Source of the DNA: Oscillospiraceae bacterium
GTDB taxonomy: Bacteria; Bacillota; Clostridia; Oscillospirales; Acutalibacteraceae
Direction of reading: 5' to 3'
Assembly: GCA_015065505.1 (NCBI GenBank)
Contig: SVQE01000015.1
Location: forward strand, 1 to 43,643
DNA: 43,643 nucleotides
Below the pieces are notes generated by a model. The model made no database searches and was not told the DNA's origin. It saw only the letters and a list, made by a program, of their open reading frames with translations. The position numbers were made by a program, and so were the translations under genes. Positions 30,749 through 39,842 of the stretch are shown one piece after another (the stretch's first letter is position 1; each line of letters begins with the position of its first letter).

Positions 30749-31773
30749 GCGAAACAGAGCTTAAAGAGCAAATCAAAACAGGCTCTTTTTCAAATGTTTA
30801 CTTCATTTACGGTGAGGAAAGCTATTTAAAGGAATTCTATGCTAAAAAGCTTAAGGAAAAAATAGTTAACCCTGCATTTGCCGATTTCAACTTTCATCAG
30901 TATGAAACCAAAAACAGCACTCTCGACGATATACTTCAGGATGCTCAGATGCTTCCTATGATGGATGAATACACCTTCATTTTAGTTCACGATTATCCAC
31001 TTGATAAATCAACTGCGGATATTGAAGCGCTTAAGGAATTTTTCAAGGATATTCCCCAAAGCTGCGTTCTTGTTTTCTGGTTCGACAGCATTGAGGTAGA
31101 CACTAAAAAAAGCTCAAAGTGGAAGTCAATCGAAAACCTGTTTGCAAAGGCAGGAAGCAGCGTAAATCTTGAAAAGCGAAGCGAGAGCGAAACTGCAAAG
31201 CTGATTGTTAATTCAGCAAAGAAAAGAAACTGCCATATTGACACCAACAACGCAAAATATCTTATCAGCGTTTGCGGAAACGATATTCAGACGCTGTTCA
31301 GCGAGCTTGAAAAAATCTGCGCGTATGCAAACGGCAGAGAGATAACAAAGCAGGATATTGACTCACTCGCCGTTAAATCGCTTCAGGCAAGAGTTTACGA
31401 TTTATCGAAGTTCATTCTTGCAGGCAACAGTGACAGCGCTTTCGGCGTTTTAAACACGCTTTTCGCGCAAAAAGAAGAACCGCTTTCAATTCTTGCGGTT
31501 ATTTCCTCGTGCTATATTGATATGTACAGGGTTAAATGCGCCAAAGCGGCTAACGAAAATGAAAACGAGCTTGCAAACTATTATCAGTATAAGGGCAGAG
31601 AATTTCTTATCAGAAACGCTTCAAGGGATTGCAGAAACATAAGCTTCAGCGCACTGCGCGAATCAATAGACGTTTTGCAGAAAGCCGACGAGCTTATGAA
31701 ATCGAGCTCAATAGATAAAAATCTTCTGCTTGAAGAAACAGTTGCAAAGCTATTATTGCTCAGCAGGTCTTAA
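30736..31773 (+). CDS. holA: DNA polymerase III subunit delta
   Basis: The 345-residue protein has the HolA clamp-loader features: NVYFIYGEESYLKEFYAKKL (degenerate Walker-A region), LVFWFDSIE, NDIQTLFSELEKICAYA and a helical C-terminal collar domain. It opens the beta clamp within the clamp-loader complex during replication. AAGGAGGG lies upstream of the ATG, inside the end of comEC. The RNase M5-like gene starts one base after its stop. Confidence 0.93.
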
Positions 31774-31774
31774 T

Positions 31775-32362
31775 ATGGAAAAGATTAAAATCAGCCAGGC
31801 GGTTATTGTTGAGGGCAAATACGATAAAATCAAGCTTTCAAATATCATAGACGCATTTATTATCGAAACAAACGGCTTCGGAATTTTTAAGGATAAAGAA
31901 AAGCTGAGCTTCATAAAAAAGCTTGCCGATGAAAGAGGAATTATAATTCTCACAGATTCCGACCATGCAGGCTTTATGATAAGAAATCATCTATCCTCGG
32001 CAATTCCTAAAGACAAAATCACCAATGTTTATATACCCGATGTTTTCGGCAAGGAAAAACGCAAAGCCTCGCCCTCAAAGGAAGGCAAGATAGGCGTTGA
32101 GGGAATGGAAAAGGAAGCGCTCTTAAATGCATTTGAAAGAGCAAAAATCAACTGCGAGATTAAAGAGAATCCCGACCCGATAACAAACTACGATTTGTTC
32201 GAGCTCGGTCTTTCGGGAACACCAAACGCAAAAGAAAACAAAAGAAAGCTCCTTAAAAAGCTGGAGCTTCCCGAATTTCTTTCAACCTCTTCCCTGCTGT
32301 CATATCTTAATAACAATATGACAAAAACAGAATTACAAAAAATGATTAAACCCGAGAGTTAA
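31775..32362 (+). CDS. rnmV: RNase M5-like TOPRIM ribonuclease
   Basis: The 195-residue protein starts with a TOPRIM domain: E13 in VIVEGKYDK and D61-x-D63 in LTDSDHAG. A C-terminal region ending MTKTELQKMI follows, as in RNase M5. RNase M5 matures the 5S rRNA precursor. The ATG at 31775 is preferred over the frame start at 31730, which lies inside holA. Only a weak ribosome site (CAGGTC) is seen, consistent with coupling to holA. RNase M5 genes are often next to ksgA, which is not present here. Confidence 0.85.
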   Translation: MEKIKISQAVIVEGKYDKIKLSNIIDAFIIETNGFGIFKDKEKLSFIKKLADERGIIILTDSDHAGFMIRNHLSSAIPKDKITNVYIPDVFGKEKRKASPSKEGKIGVEGMEKEALLNAFERAKINCEIKENPDPITNYDLFELGLSGTPNAKENKRKLLKKLELPEFLSTSSLLSYLNNNMTKTELQKMIKPES

Positions 32363-32379
32363 TCTCGGGTTTTGATTTT
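32348..32379. terminator. terminator overlapping two convergent stops
   Basis: AAACCCGAGA (32348-32357) pairs with TCTCGGGTTT (32363-32372) around a 5-nt loop, followed by TGATTTT. The stop codons of the genes on both strands lie within it. Confidence 0.85.
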
Positions 32380-33048
32380 AAGCGTTCTTAAATATTCCTT
32401 TTGCTCATCGGTTATGCGATAGCTTTCTATCGCTTTCTGAATTGCTTTGTTATGAGTCCATTTATCAAGCACTTTGTTTTCAACAAACGGCAGCGTGCTT
32501 TCATACTGCTTTGCAAGCGCTGTTGCAAAATACCACGCAATCATCATATTTATGTAGTATTCATCTGATTTAACACCTGCAACAAGTCTCAGATATTTTA
32601 CATCAAATTCATCGTCGAGAAAATGGCTCATAAGCATACCGATTGCAAAGCGCACGGTATATGTTTCATCGCTTCTAATCCATCTATCAATATATTTCAG
32701 AAGCTCGGTTTTGTTTTTTGCAAAGCATTTGGGACTGAGCTGGTCGCAGGTTGCCCAGTTATTTATATAGGGCAGAAACCTTTCAAGCTCTTTGATGCAT
32801 TCATCAAAATCCTTTATGCCGCTGATAATAAATGCGTGAAGCTGATTTTCGTCGAAATAATCGTGAGGAAGCTCGTTCATAAAGGAAGAAACATCCCCCG
32901 TTTTCAAAAGCTCCTTTGCATATTTTCTTAAAACAGGAGTTCGCACTCCGATAAAATAATCTGAATCAACATTCGGAATCAGCTTTGACTGAAAAGCACG
33001 GTATTCCGCATCGCTGTTATCAAATAAAAACTCTCTGATTTCGTTCAT
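32359..33048 (-). CDS. DNA alkylation repair protein (AlkD-like HEAT repeats)
   Basis: The 229-residue all-helical protein matches the bacterial DNA alkylation repair (AlkD/AlkC-like) family: YFIGVRTPVLRKYAKEL, the INNWATCDQL helix, YTVRFAIGMLMSHFLDD and MMIAWYFATALAKQ. AlkD excises positively charged alkylated bases using HEAT-like repeats. This short clostridial branch is seldom characterised, so glycosylase activity is inferred from the family. It lies 12 bp downstream of the AI-2E permease gene on the same strand. Confidence 0.85.
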   Translation of the reverse strand: MNEIREFLFDNSDAEYRAFQSKLIPNVDSDYFIGVRTPVLRKYAKELLKTGDVSSFMNELPHDYFDENQLHAFIISGIKDFDECIKELERFLPYINNWATCDQLSPKCFAKNKTELLKYIDRWIRSDETYTVRFAIGMLMSHFLDDEFDVKYLRLVAGVKSDEYYINMMIAWYFATALAKQYESTLPFVENKVLDKWTHNKAIQKAIESYRITDEQKEYLRTLKIKTRD

Positions 33049-33060
33049 AGCAACCTTTTA

Positions 33061-34236
33061 TTACCCTTGGGTTTCTTCAATTTTTGCTTTCTTCTTTGCT
33101 TTATCGTGTATTCTCTGACGAATCTTGAGTGTGTAAATATCATAACAAACGGAAGCAAGAGGAACTGAGCAAATCAAGCCTATAAGACCGAACTGCTTAC
33201 CGCCGATGATAACAACAAGGAAGGTGAGAAGTCCCGGCATTTCAAGCTCTTTGCCCATAAGATGCGGATTGATAAGCTTTTCAACAAGCTGCTGAACAAG
33301 AATGCAAAGCACGCAGAAAATAACTGCTTTAATAGGACTTTTTGCAGCAATAAGCAATGCGCTTACAACTGTTCCAACAATAGCACCAACGATTGGAACA
33401 AGCTGGGTTACGGTTATAAGAAGCGATATTGAAACCTTATAAGGCATTCCCGTTACAATCATAAACAGCAAGGTGCCTGCGCCCGTTATAACAGCTTGTA
33501 CAATATTGTATTTAAGGAATATCTGGAACTTCTTATTTGTTAAATTAAGAACATAGCACGCTCTTCTGTATTCCCTGTCGGGAAGGAATCTTCTGAGAAT
33601 AACATTGAACTCTTTCACAAGCTCTTCTTTATAGAAAAGAATAATATATGCAACAACAAGACCGATACCGAAATTAGCAAGAACATTTGTCGCGCTCTTT
33701 ATTTTATCAACCGCAGTTGTAGCAATATTTGAAATATTATTTTTAACGTAGTCAATGCCTTTATCAAAGTAATTATCAAGATTATCTTCAACGCTTGTTA
33801 TCAAGCCTGCAAGCTTAGGCTGTTTTTCCTTATAATTATTAAGAAAACCAAGGAATTTTTCCCAGAGCTCGGGAGCCTGCTTATAAAGACTTACAACAGT
33901 ATCCTTAAGGTTGGGAATAACCATTCCTATTGCAAGTGCCGCAAATGCGATAAAAACAAGCACGGAAGCAAATATTGAAAAGTTTCTATGCTTTTTGATA
34001 TTGTATTCCTTGCCCTTTTTCTCTGCATGCTTTTTAAACATATTATCAAACTGCTTTGAAAGCAGATTAATAACATAGGCAATGCAAAAGCCGTAGATAA
34101 AGGGTTTAAGAATAACAACTACATAGTCAAACAAAACCTTTGCTTCCTTTGTGTTTACGGCGATAAACAGCACTGCTCCCAAAAACAGAATCAGCGCAAG
34201 TATTTCTAAAAATAACTTCTTATCAATCTTTTTCAT
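33061..34236 (-). CDS. AI-2E/PerM family membrane permease
   Basis: The 391-residue protein has about seven or eight membrane spans in the UPF0118 arrangement: spans near 8-26 and 31-52, one at 68-90, a long cytoplasmic helical stretch (95-175), then spans through the C-terminus. The C-terminal part contains VPIVGAIVGTVVSALLIA and NPHLMGKELEMPGLLTFLVVIIGGKQFG, the family signature. Members export or import varied small molecules; quorum-signal transport should not be assumed. The ATG at 34236 is chosen because TTGGAG lies 6 bases before it; a frame start at 34248 is within that site. Confidence 0.88.
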   Translation of the reverse strand: MKKIDKKLFLEILALILFLGAVLFIAVNTKEAKVLFDYVVVILKPFIYGFCIAYVINLLSKQFDNMFKKHAEKKGKEYNIKKHRNFSIFASVLVFIAFAALAIGMVIPNLKDTVVSLYKQAPELWEKFLGFLNNYKEKQPKLAGLITSVEDNLDNYFDKGIDYVKNNISNIATTAVDKIKSATNVLANFGIGLVVAYIILFYKEELVKEFNVILRRFLPDREYRRACYVLNLTNKKFQIFLKYNIVQAVITGAGTLLFMIVTGMPYKVSISLLITVTQLVPIVGAIVGTVVSALLIAAKSPIKAVIFCVLCILVQQLVEKLINPHLMGKELEMPGLLTFLVVIIGGKQFGLIGLICSVPLASVCYDIYTLKIRQRIHDKAKKKAKIEETQG

Positions 34237-34285
34237 AACTATCTCCAAACATCACATAGTTAAAGGCTTCGCCCGACAATTAGTA

Positions 34286-34314
34286 ATTATACCAAAATTT
34301 AAACAATTAATCAA
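34286..34314 (-). promoter_or_regulatory. sigma-A promoter of the permease-alkD pair
   Basis: On the minus strand TTGATT (34314-34309), a 17-bp spacer and TATAAT (34291-34286). The start near 34279 is about 43 bases before the permease ATG. Confidence 0.75.
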
Positions 34315-34408
34315 ATAATATTTAATTAAGATATTTCCCGAATAATTGGAATAAAATGCATAATTCGCCCTGCGCTGAACAAAATACTATCAAGCGGAGG
34401 TGAAACAA

Positions 34409-34582
34409 ATGACATCAAAAGAGCTTTTATATGTTGAGGATGCGCTCGGACACGAGCAGTATTTCCAGACAAAATGCAATGAAATTACAAACAGCATTCA
34501 GGATTCCGAGCTCAGAAACACAGTTCAGACCATGACGGGAAAGCATCAGCAGATTTTTCAGAACTTTTTAAATCTTCTTTAA
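34409..34582 (+). CDS. small spore-coat-like (CotF-associated) protein
   Basis: The 57-residue protein, MTSKELLYVEDALGHEQYFQ..., is helical and rich in Gln/Asn. It resembles the short partner proteins that precede CotF-domain proteins in Clostridia. GGAGGTG lies about 6 bases before the ATG at 34409; a GTG at 34400 is part of the ribosome site. I could not identify a convincing sporulation sigma-factor promoter upstream, where the 34315-34400 spacer is AT-rich. It is followed 15 bp later by the next CotF-like gene. Confidence 0.65.
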   Translation: MTSKELLYVEDALGHEQYFQTKCNEITNSIQDSELRNTVQTMTGKHQQIFQNFLNLL

Positions 34583-34597
34583 AACGAAAGGATTATT

Positions 34598-34843
34598 ATG
34601 GACGACAGAAATCTAATGCAGGATATTCTTCTGCTTGAAAAGGGTGTTTGTGATTTATATATGCACGGCGCCATTGAATCATCAACACAGAACATCAATC
34701 AGGTTTTCAAAAATGCGCTTAATGAATCGCTTACAATGCAGGACGACATCTATAAAAAGATGGAAGCAAAGGGCTGGTATCAGACCGAAACTGCACAGCA
34801 GGATAAGATAAACACTTTGAAGCAAAAATATAGTGTTCAGTGA
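34598..34843 (+). CDS. CotF-like spore coat protein
   Basis: The 81-residue helical protein (QDILLLEKGVCDLYMHGAIE, ALNESLTMQDDIYKKMEAKGWY) matches the coat F domain found in clostridial and bacillary spore coat proteins. GWYQTETAQQ is typical of its end. It probably acts in the spore coat. Its last codons run into a heptanucleotide repeat array, and the stop TGA is itself inside a repeat unit. Confidence 0.75.
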   Translation: MDDRNLMQDILLLEKGVCDLYMHGAIESSTQNINQVFKNALNESLTMQDDIYKKMEAKGWYQTETAQQDKINTLKQKYSVQ

Positions 34844-34893
34844 TCAGTGATCAGCAAAGTATATACTACCCACTGTCAACTACCTGCTACCAA
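34832..34893. repeat. two adjacent heptanucleotide arrays after the CotF-like gene
   Basis: First array (34832-34852): AGTGTTC, AGTGATC, AGTGATC. Second array (34866-34893): CTACCCA, CTGTCAA, CTACCTG, CTACCAA. Both have period 7, with different units, and lie directly before the terminator at 34896. The first overlaps the end of the CotF-like coding region. Confidence 0.75.
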
Positions 34894-34895
34894 CT

Positions 34896-34924
34896 AAAAA
34901 ACACCTCTTTTCGAGGTGTTTTTT
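34896..34924. terminator. bidirectional terminator between CotF-like gene and nrdR
   Basis: AAAAAACACCTC (34896-34907) pairs with GAGGTGTTTTTT (34913-34924) around a 5-nt loop, with A and T tracts giving termination on both strands. Confidence 0.9.
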
Positions 34925-34928
34925 GATA

Positions 34929-35378
34929 TCAGTCGTTAAGTTTAGCAAGCTCTTCTCTGAAGCTTTCAGCACTGTCGAACTCTTTATAAACGGATGCAAA
35001 GCGAACATATGCAACCTCGTCTATTTCCTTAAGCTTTTCCATAATAAGCTCGCCGATTCTTGCGGAAGTAACCTCTCTGTCAACCGAGGACTGAAGAGCA
35101 GCCTCAATCTCGGAGATTTTAGCCTCAAGCTCTGCAACGGTTACATGCCTTTTTTCGCATGCACGAAGCATTCCCTTGAGAATCTTGTTTCTGTCGAACA
35201 CTTCACGGGACTTATCCTTTTTAATAACAATAATCGGAACATCCTCAATAATTTCATATGTTGTGAAGCGCTTTCCGCACTGAAGGCATTCCCTTCTTCT
35301 TCTTATGCGTTCATTTTCATCCGTGGGTCTTGAATCAATAACCTTGCTGTCCGTAAAAGAACAAAATGGGCATTTCAT
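34929..35378 (-). CDS. nrdR: ribonucleotide reductase regulator NrdR
   Basis: The 149-residue protein is full length for NrdR. It has a zinc ribbon with C3, C6, C31 and C34 (CPFCSF ... CLQCGKRFTTYE) followed by an ATP-cone (about 49-139: VIKKDKSREVFDRNKILKGMLRAC, VTSARIGELIMEKLKEID). It represses ribonucleotide reductase genes when dATP is bound. No nrd genes or clear NrdR boxes are near. A near-consensus promoter lies upstream. Confidence 0.95.
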   Translation of the reverse strand: MKCPFCSFTDSKVIDSRPTDENERIRRRRECLQCGKRFTTYEIIEDVPIIVIKKDKSREVFDRNKILKGMLRACEKRHVTVAELEAKISEIEAALQSSVDREVTSARIGELIMEKLKEIDEVAYVRFASVYKEFDSAESFREELAKLND

Positions 35379-35416
35379 AATATCATTTCTCCTTATGAAA
35401 AATTATCACAAAACGC

Positions 35417-35445
35417 ATTATAACACAATATATAGAAAAATGCAA
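35417..35445 (-). promoter_or_regulatory. sigma-A promoter of nrdR
   Basis: On the minus strand TTGCAT (35445-35440), a 17-bp spacer and TATAAT (35422-35417). The start near 35410 is about 32 bases before the nrdR ATG. Confidence 0.78.
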
Positions 35446-35478
35446 GTGTTTTTACTTTACAACAATATATTGATAAAA

Positions 35479-36366
35479 TTATTGCTTTTGAAGTTTGTTT
35501 TCCTTGTTGTTGTATACGAACATCCAAACAGCCATCAAACATATGATAATATAACCCACAATCGATAGAATATCGGGTATTTGCTTGCCTAAAAACAGGT
35601 ATCCTTCTATTGCAACAAAAACGATATTTGAATAATCGTAAACCGATATTTCCCTGCTCGGCGCATATGTGTAAGCCGCAGTTATTCCGAACTGACCGCC
35701 TGCTGCACAAACGCCGACAAGCAAAAGATATACAAGCTGTTTTGTTGTCATCGGCTGAAATGTTAATATAAAGAACGGAAGAGTAACCGCGATTGAAAAA
35801 GCCGAGAAGTGAAACACCGTAAACCTTGAGTTTTCGCCCATTGTGCCGAGCTTGCGAACGCAGGTATATGCAGCGCCTGCACCGAGTCCGCCTATAAGTC
35901 CTGCGAGTGACGGAAGCAGCTCAACATTCGATAAAGTCGGCTTTATTACAAACATCGAGCCTATGAAAGCGCCGATAATTGCAAGCGCCTGCTTCGGCTT
36001 AACCTTTTCCCTAAGGAACAGCGCCGAAAACACAAGAGTGAAAAAAGGGCTCAGCTTATTAAGCATTGCGGCATCGGCAGTATGCGACATATGCGTTGTT
36101 GCATAGAAATTGCCGTATACGCCCAGAAGTCCGATAGCGGAACGCAGAAAATGAAACTTTAGCGCGCCTTTAACAGGCTTAAAGCTTTCGCGGTTTTTAA
36201 TCAGAGCCGCAGCGGCAATAAAAAATGCAACAAGATTACGAAAGAAAACCTTCTGAGCAACCGGTAGGTCGCCCGAAAGGTTAATAAATGAACTCATTCC
36301 GCTGAAGCTGAGCGCGGAAAAGAGAATACATATTATTCCTTTCGTCTTGTTGCTTATTTTTTTCAT
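35479..36366 (-). CDS. DMT superfamily (EamA) transporter
   Basis: The 295-residue protein has ten membrane spans arranged as two EamA halves. The first half includes FFRNLVAFFIAAAAL and LNKLSPFFTLVFSALFLREKVKPKQALAIIGAFIG, and the second half ends with YSNIVFVAIEGYLFLGKQIPDILSIVGYIIIC. Members move metabolites, often exporting amino acids or purines; the substrate is unknown. It lies 20 bp downstream of the sugar isomerase-like gene on the same strand and probably belongs to that operon. AGGAAAAAAC before the ATG is a weak ribosome site. Confidence 0.88.
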   Translation of the reverse strand: MKKISNKTKGIICILFSALSFSGMSSFINLSGDLPVAQKVFFRNLVAFFIAAAALIKNRESFKPVKGALKFHFLRSAIGLLGVYGNFYATTHMSHTADAAMLNKLSPFFTLVFSALFLREKVKPKQALAIIGAFIGSMFVIKPTLSNVELLPSLAGLIGGLGAGAAYTCVRKLGTMGENSRFTVFHFSAFSIAVTLPFFILTFQPMTTKQLVYLLLVGVCAAGGQFGITAAYTYAPSREISVYDYSNIVFVAIEGYLFLGKQIPDILSIVGYIIICLMAVWMFVYNNKENKLQKQ

Positions 36367-36386
36367 TGTTTTTTCCTGTTATTTAA

Positions 36387-37169
36387 TCAAAAATTCTCTT
36401 CAAAAAACCTTCTGCTTGTAAGCAGTTCCTTTTCAACATCAAAGCCCTTTGAATATATTTCAATAACATAATCGCCCTGATAGTCCGCCTTTTCAAGCTC
36501 ACTGAAAAGCCTTGCAAAATCAAAGCTTCCCTTTCCGGGCGGCAGGCAGTCGAAATCAGGCGTGTTATCGCTGATGTGAACATGAACAATATCATCCTTC
36601 ATTTCATCAATAACATAAAACGGGTCGTAGCCCGAGCGGATAGCCTGCTTAATATCGAAAACCATATTGAAGTCGCTGCCGAGAGCTTTTTTCATTTCCT
36701 TCAAAAACTCTGTTGATTCACTCAGAAAGCGAACAACATTTTCCTGACAAACCTTTATTCCCTCCTGCTTGCCGAGCTCTATCAGCGAAGCAAAGCGCTC
36801 TATATACAGCTCTTTGGGAATATCCCTCTTCTGTCTTGCAAGTGCACCGTGAATAACAACAAACTTTGCGCCGAGCAGCGCCGCAGCGTGAAAATGCTTT
36901 TTATATAAATCGATGTAATCATCATAGCGCCTTTGGTATTCGCCGAAGATGCAGGTGTTTTCAAGTGCAGCGGAAAATGGGTGCAGCGAAACAACCTCAA
37001 GTCCCGAATCATCAGCCTGCTTTTTCATTGTGTTAACAAAATCAGGCTCAAGCTCACTCGGAGAATTGAAGAAAATTTCTGCCTTTTTAAATCCTAAATC
37101 TATAACCTTACCCAGTGATTTTTCCGTTTCAAGCGGATAAAAGCACGAGGTTGAAGCACCAATATTCAT
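36387..37169 (-). CDS. sugar phosphate isomerase/epimerase family TIM-barrel protein
   Basis: The 260-residue protein fits the AP-endonuclease-2/xylose-isomerase-like TIM barrel family. It has STSCFYPLE at the start, KFVVIHGAL, CQENVVRFL, NMVFDIKQAIRSG and HVHISDNTP with metal-ligand His/Asp/Glu residues, and ending YQGDYVIEIYSKG. These enzymes epimerise or isomerise sugars or act on inositols; the exact substrate is open. Its ATG shares a base with the preceding aminotransferase stop (TAATG), so translation is coupled to it. Confidence 0.85.
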   Translation of the reverse strand: MNIGASTSCFYPLETEKSLGKVIDLGFKKAEIFFNSPSELEPDFVNTMKKQADDSGLEVVSLHPFSAALENTCIFGEYQRRYDDYIDLYKKHFHAAALLGAKFVVIHGALARQKRDIPKELYIERFASLIELGKQEGIKVCQENVVRFLSESTEFLKEMKKALGSDFNMVFDIKQAIRSGYDPFYVIDEMKDDIVHVHISDNTPDFDCLPPGKGSFDFARLFSELEKADYQGDYVIEIYSKGFDVEKELLTSRRFFEENF

Positions 37170-38431
37170 TATCCTACCAACTTTTCAATGCATGCAAGCT
37201 TAACGCTTACACAGAGTATTCCTGCTGCCAAATCAAGCTCCTCAACGGGCGGGAAAGACGGCGCAATTCTGATATTGCTGTTATTCGGGTCGTTTTTATA
37301 AGGATAGGTTGCGCCTACGGGAGTTAAAACTACGCCTGCTTCCTTGCAAAGCTCCCCTGCTCTTTTCGCACAGCCGTTCATAACATCAAGGCTTATGAAA
37401 TATCCGCCGTTCGGCTTAACCCATGAAGCAACTCCGAGTCCGCCGAGTTCGTTTTCAAGATGCCTTAAAACAATTTCAAACTTGGGCTTAAGAATTGCAG
37501 CGTGCTTTCTCATATGCTCTTTAACAGCGCTTGCGTCCTTGAAGAATCGTGAATGGCGAAGCTGATTCATTTTATCATAGCTGATTGTCTGGCAGTTGAG
37601 TCTGCCCATAATCTGCTTAACATTTGCTTCACTTGCAGCTATTGCCGAAACGCCCGCACCCGAGAAGGTTATTTTTGAAGTTGAACAAACCTCGATAACC
37701 ATATCCTCGTTGCCGTATTCCGGAAGAACATCAAAAATGTTGAGAAGCTCATCGCCGTTCTCATCAAGGTCGTGAATGAAATATGCGTTATCCCAGATAA
37801 TTCTGAAATCCTTTGCGGCAGGCTTAAGTGCTGCGATTTCGCGAACGGTTTTATCGCTGTAGGTTATTCCTGTGGGATTTGAATACTTCGGAACGCAGAA
37901 CATACCCTTAACGCAGGGGTCTTTGATAAGCTCTCTGATTGCATCCATATCAGGACCCTCGTCGTTCATAGGAACATTAATCATTTCGATATCGAAGTAT
38001 TCAAGAATGGTGAAATGTCTGTCGTAACCCGGAACGGGGCATAAAAACTTAAGCTTTTCATATTCACGCCAGGGCTTCTCACCGAGAACGCCGTGAGCAA
38101 AGCACTGTGTTATGTAGTCAAACATAAGGGTTAAGCTTGCGTTGGGTCCCGCAATAATATTCTTAACATCAACACCCAAAAGCTCTGCAAAAAGCTTTTT
38201 GCAGCTCGGAATACCGTCAAGAATACCGTAGTTTCTTGTGTCGATAGCGCCTTCCATATAATCAAAATCGGGTGTGAACATACCCATTGATAAATCAAGC
38301 TGTTCCTTGCAGGGCTTACCTCTGGACATATCAAGCGCGAGTCCCATTGCCTTATATTCATCAAATTTCTTCTGAAGAGCTTCCTTTTCTCTGAGCAGCT
38401 CTTCCTTTGTCATATCAATATACTGTGCCAT
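37169..38431 (-). CDS. aspartate-aminotransferase-like PLP enzyme (class I/II, PF12897 type)
   Basis: The 420-residue fold-type I aminotransferase has ALDMSRGKPCKEQLDLS, typical of the PF12897 branch. AGPNASLTLMFDY, PGYDRHF, FCVPKYSNPTGITYSD and WDNAYFIHD follow, then the PLP lysine K253 in CSTSKITFSGAG. It transfers amino groups between amino acids and 2-oxoacids, probably aspartate or alanine. It heads a run with a sugar isomerase-like protein and a transporter. A promoter lies about 45-73 bases upstream. Confidence 0.9.
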   Translation of the reverse strand: MAQYIDMTKEELLREKEALQKKFDEYKAMGLALDMSRGKPCKEQLDLSMGMFTPDFDYMEGAIDTRNYGILDGIPSCKKLFAELLGVDVKNIIAGPNASLTLMFDYITQCFAHGVLGEKPWREYEKLKFLCPVPGYDRHFTILEYFDIEMINVPMNDEGPDMDAIRELIKDPCVKGMFCVPKYSNPTGITYSDKTVREIAALKPAAKDFRIIWDNAYFIHDLDENGDELLNIFDVLPEYGNEDMVIEVCSTSKITFSGAGVSAIAASEANVKQIMGRLNCQTISYDKMNQLRHSRFFKDASAVKEHMRKHAAILKPKFEIVLRHLENELGGLGVASWVKPNGGYFISLDVMNGCAKRAGELCKEAGVVLTPVGATYPYKNDPNNSNIRIAPSFPPVEELDLAAGILCVSVKLACIEKLVG

Positions 38432-38475
38432 ATTTTTCTCCTAAAACAGTAAAATCTTAAAATTTACGATTAAAT

Positions 38476-38504
38476 ATTTTATCACTTTTTATATAATATT
38501 GCAA
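38476..38504 (-). promoter_or_regulatory. sigma-A promoter of the aminotransferase operon
   Basis: On the minus strand TTGCAA (38504-38499), a 17-bp spacer and TAAAAT (38481-38476). The predicted start is near 38469. Confidence 0.65.
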
Positions 38505-38583
38505 TAATGTTATATTTATAAAAATATTTTCTAATGCAAACGCTTTATTGTTGTAAATTACTAAATTGAATTATATATATTTG

Positions 38584-38612
38584 TTGAAAAGAATAAGGAT
38601 TAATGATAATAT
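38584..38612 (+). promoter_or_regulatory. probable sigma-A promoter of the RNA methyltransferase
   Basis: TTGAAA (38584-38589), a 17-bp spacer and TAATAT (38607-38612). The start near 38619 would coincide with the first in-frame ATG. This implies either a leaderless mRNA or use of the second ATG at 38634. Confidence 0.55.
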
Positions 38613-38618
38613 TATTCT

Positions 38619-39788
38619 ATGGAAAAGAATGTAATGAAATGCAAACAATTCAAAAAATGCGGTGCGTGCAGATTTCAATGCGATGAATACGAGCACTCGA
38701 TTGCGTACAAGCAAAACTATTTGAATAATCTGCTGTCAGAGTTTGGAAGGGTTAACGGCATTATTCCGATGGAAAAACCTTTCAACTACAGAAACAAGGT
38801 TCAGGCGGCTTTTTATTTTGATTTCAAAAAGAAAAAGACTGTTTCCGGTGTTTATCAGAGCAACTCAAAAAGCATAACGCCGATTGATTACTGCGCGCTT
38901 GATAACAGGCAGGCGGATGAAATAATTCTGACCGTCAGAAAGCTTGCTGATGATTTTAAGCTCAGGGCTTATGACATAAGAAGCAAAACGGGATTTCTGC
39001 GCCATATTCTTGTAAGAAAAGGCTTTAACACGGGCGAAATTATGGTTGTTATTGTCAGCGCAACGCCCGTTTTTCCGTCAAAAAACAATTTTGTTAAAGC
39101 GCTGCTTGAAAAGCACCCCGAGATAACAACTGTCGTTCATAATATCAATCAAAGCAACACAAATTTAGCACTCGGTGAGCAGAGCCACACGCTTTACGGA
39201 AAAGGATATATTGAGGATACGCTTTGCTCTTGCACCTTCAGAATATCCCCTGCTTCGTTCTATCAGATAAACCCTGTTCAGACCGAAATTCTTTATAACA
39301 CGGCAATAGACTTTGCAGGACTTACGGGCAAAGAAGCGGTGTTTGACGCATACTGCGGAACGGGAACAATAGGAATTATTGCATCAAAATCGGCAAAACA
39401 GGTGCTTGGTGTTGAGCTTAATGAAAACGCCGTTAAGGACGCTGTTTCAAACGCCAAAAGAAATGGCGCCGAAAACATTTTCTTTATTGAAGCCGACGCA
39501 ACTAAGCTCATCAATGATTTAGCAAAGGAAAAAGAGCATTTTGATGTTGTTTTTATGGATCCGCCACGAGCAGGCGCAAGCAAGGAATTTCTTTTATCAC
39601 TGCTTAAACTCAAACCCGAAAAAATCGTTTATATTTCATGCAATCCCGAAACACTTGCAAGGGATTTGAAGACGCTTAATAGAAAATACAGGGTTGAAAA
39701 AATTCAGGGCGTTGATATGTTTCCTTTCACAAGGCATTTAGAGACGGTTGTGCTTTTGAGAAGGTATGTAAAAGAGGAAAAGAAATAA
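38619..39788 (+). CDS. RNA 5-methyluridine methyltransferase (RlmD/RlmCD/TrmA family)
   Basis: The 389-residue protein has an N-terminal cysteine cluster (C8, C14, C17, with C93 in DYCALDN) for a [4Fe-4S] centre. RISPASFYQINPVQ, the SAM motif FDAYCGTGTIGI, MDPPRAG and the catalytic C341 in YISCNPETLARD follow, then the C-terminal VDMFPFTRHLETVVLL. It methylates a uridine at C5 in 23S rRNA or tRNA. The TRAM domain of the longer RlmCD proteins is absent. The first ATG at 38619 has no clear ribosome site; the start may be the Met at 38634. Confidence 0.88.
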   Translation: MEKNVMKCKQFKKCGACRFQCDEYEHSIAYKQNYLNNLLSEFGRVNGIIPMEKPFNYRNKVQAAFYFDFKKKKTVSGVYQSNSKSITPIDYCALDNRQADEIILTVRKLADDFKLRAYDIRSKTGFLRHILVRKGFNTGEIMVVIVSATPVFPSKNNFVKALLEKHPEITTVVHNINQSNTNLALGEQSHTLYGKGYIEDTLCSCTFRISPASFYQINPVQTEILYNTAIDFAGLTGKEAVFDAYCGTGTIGIIASKSAKQVLGVELNENAVKDAVSNAKRNGAENIFFIEADATKLINDLAKEKEHFDVVFMDPPRAGASKEFLLSLLKLKPEKIVYISCNPETLARDLKTLNRKYRVEKIQGVDMFPFTRHLETVVLLRRYVKEEKK

Positions 39789-39842
39789 GAAAAGCATACG
39801 ACAGAAACGATAAAATTATAAATTAAAAATCACTGCAAATCA

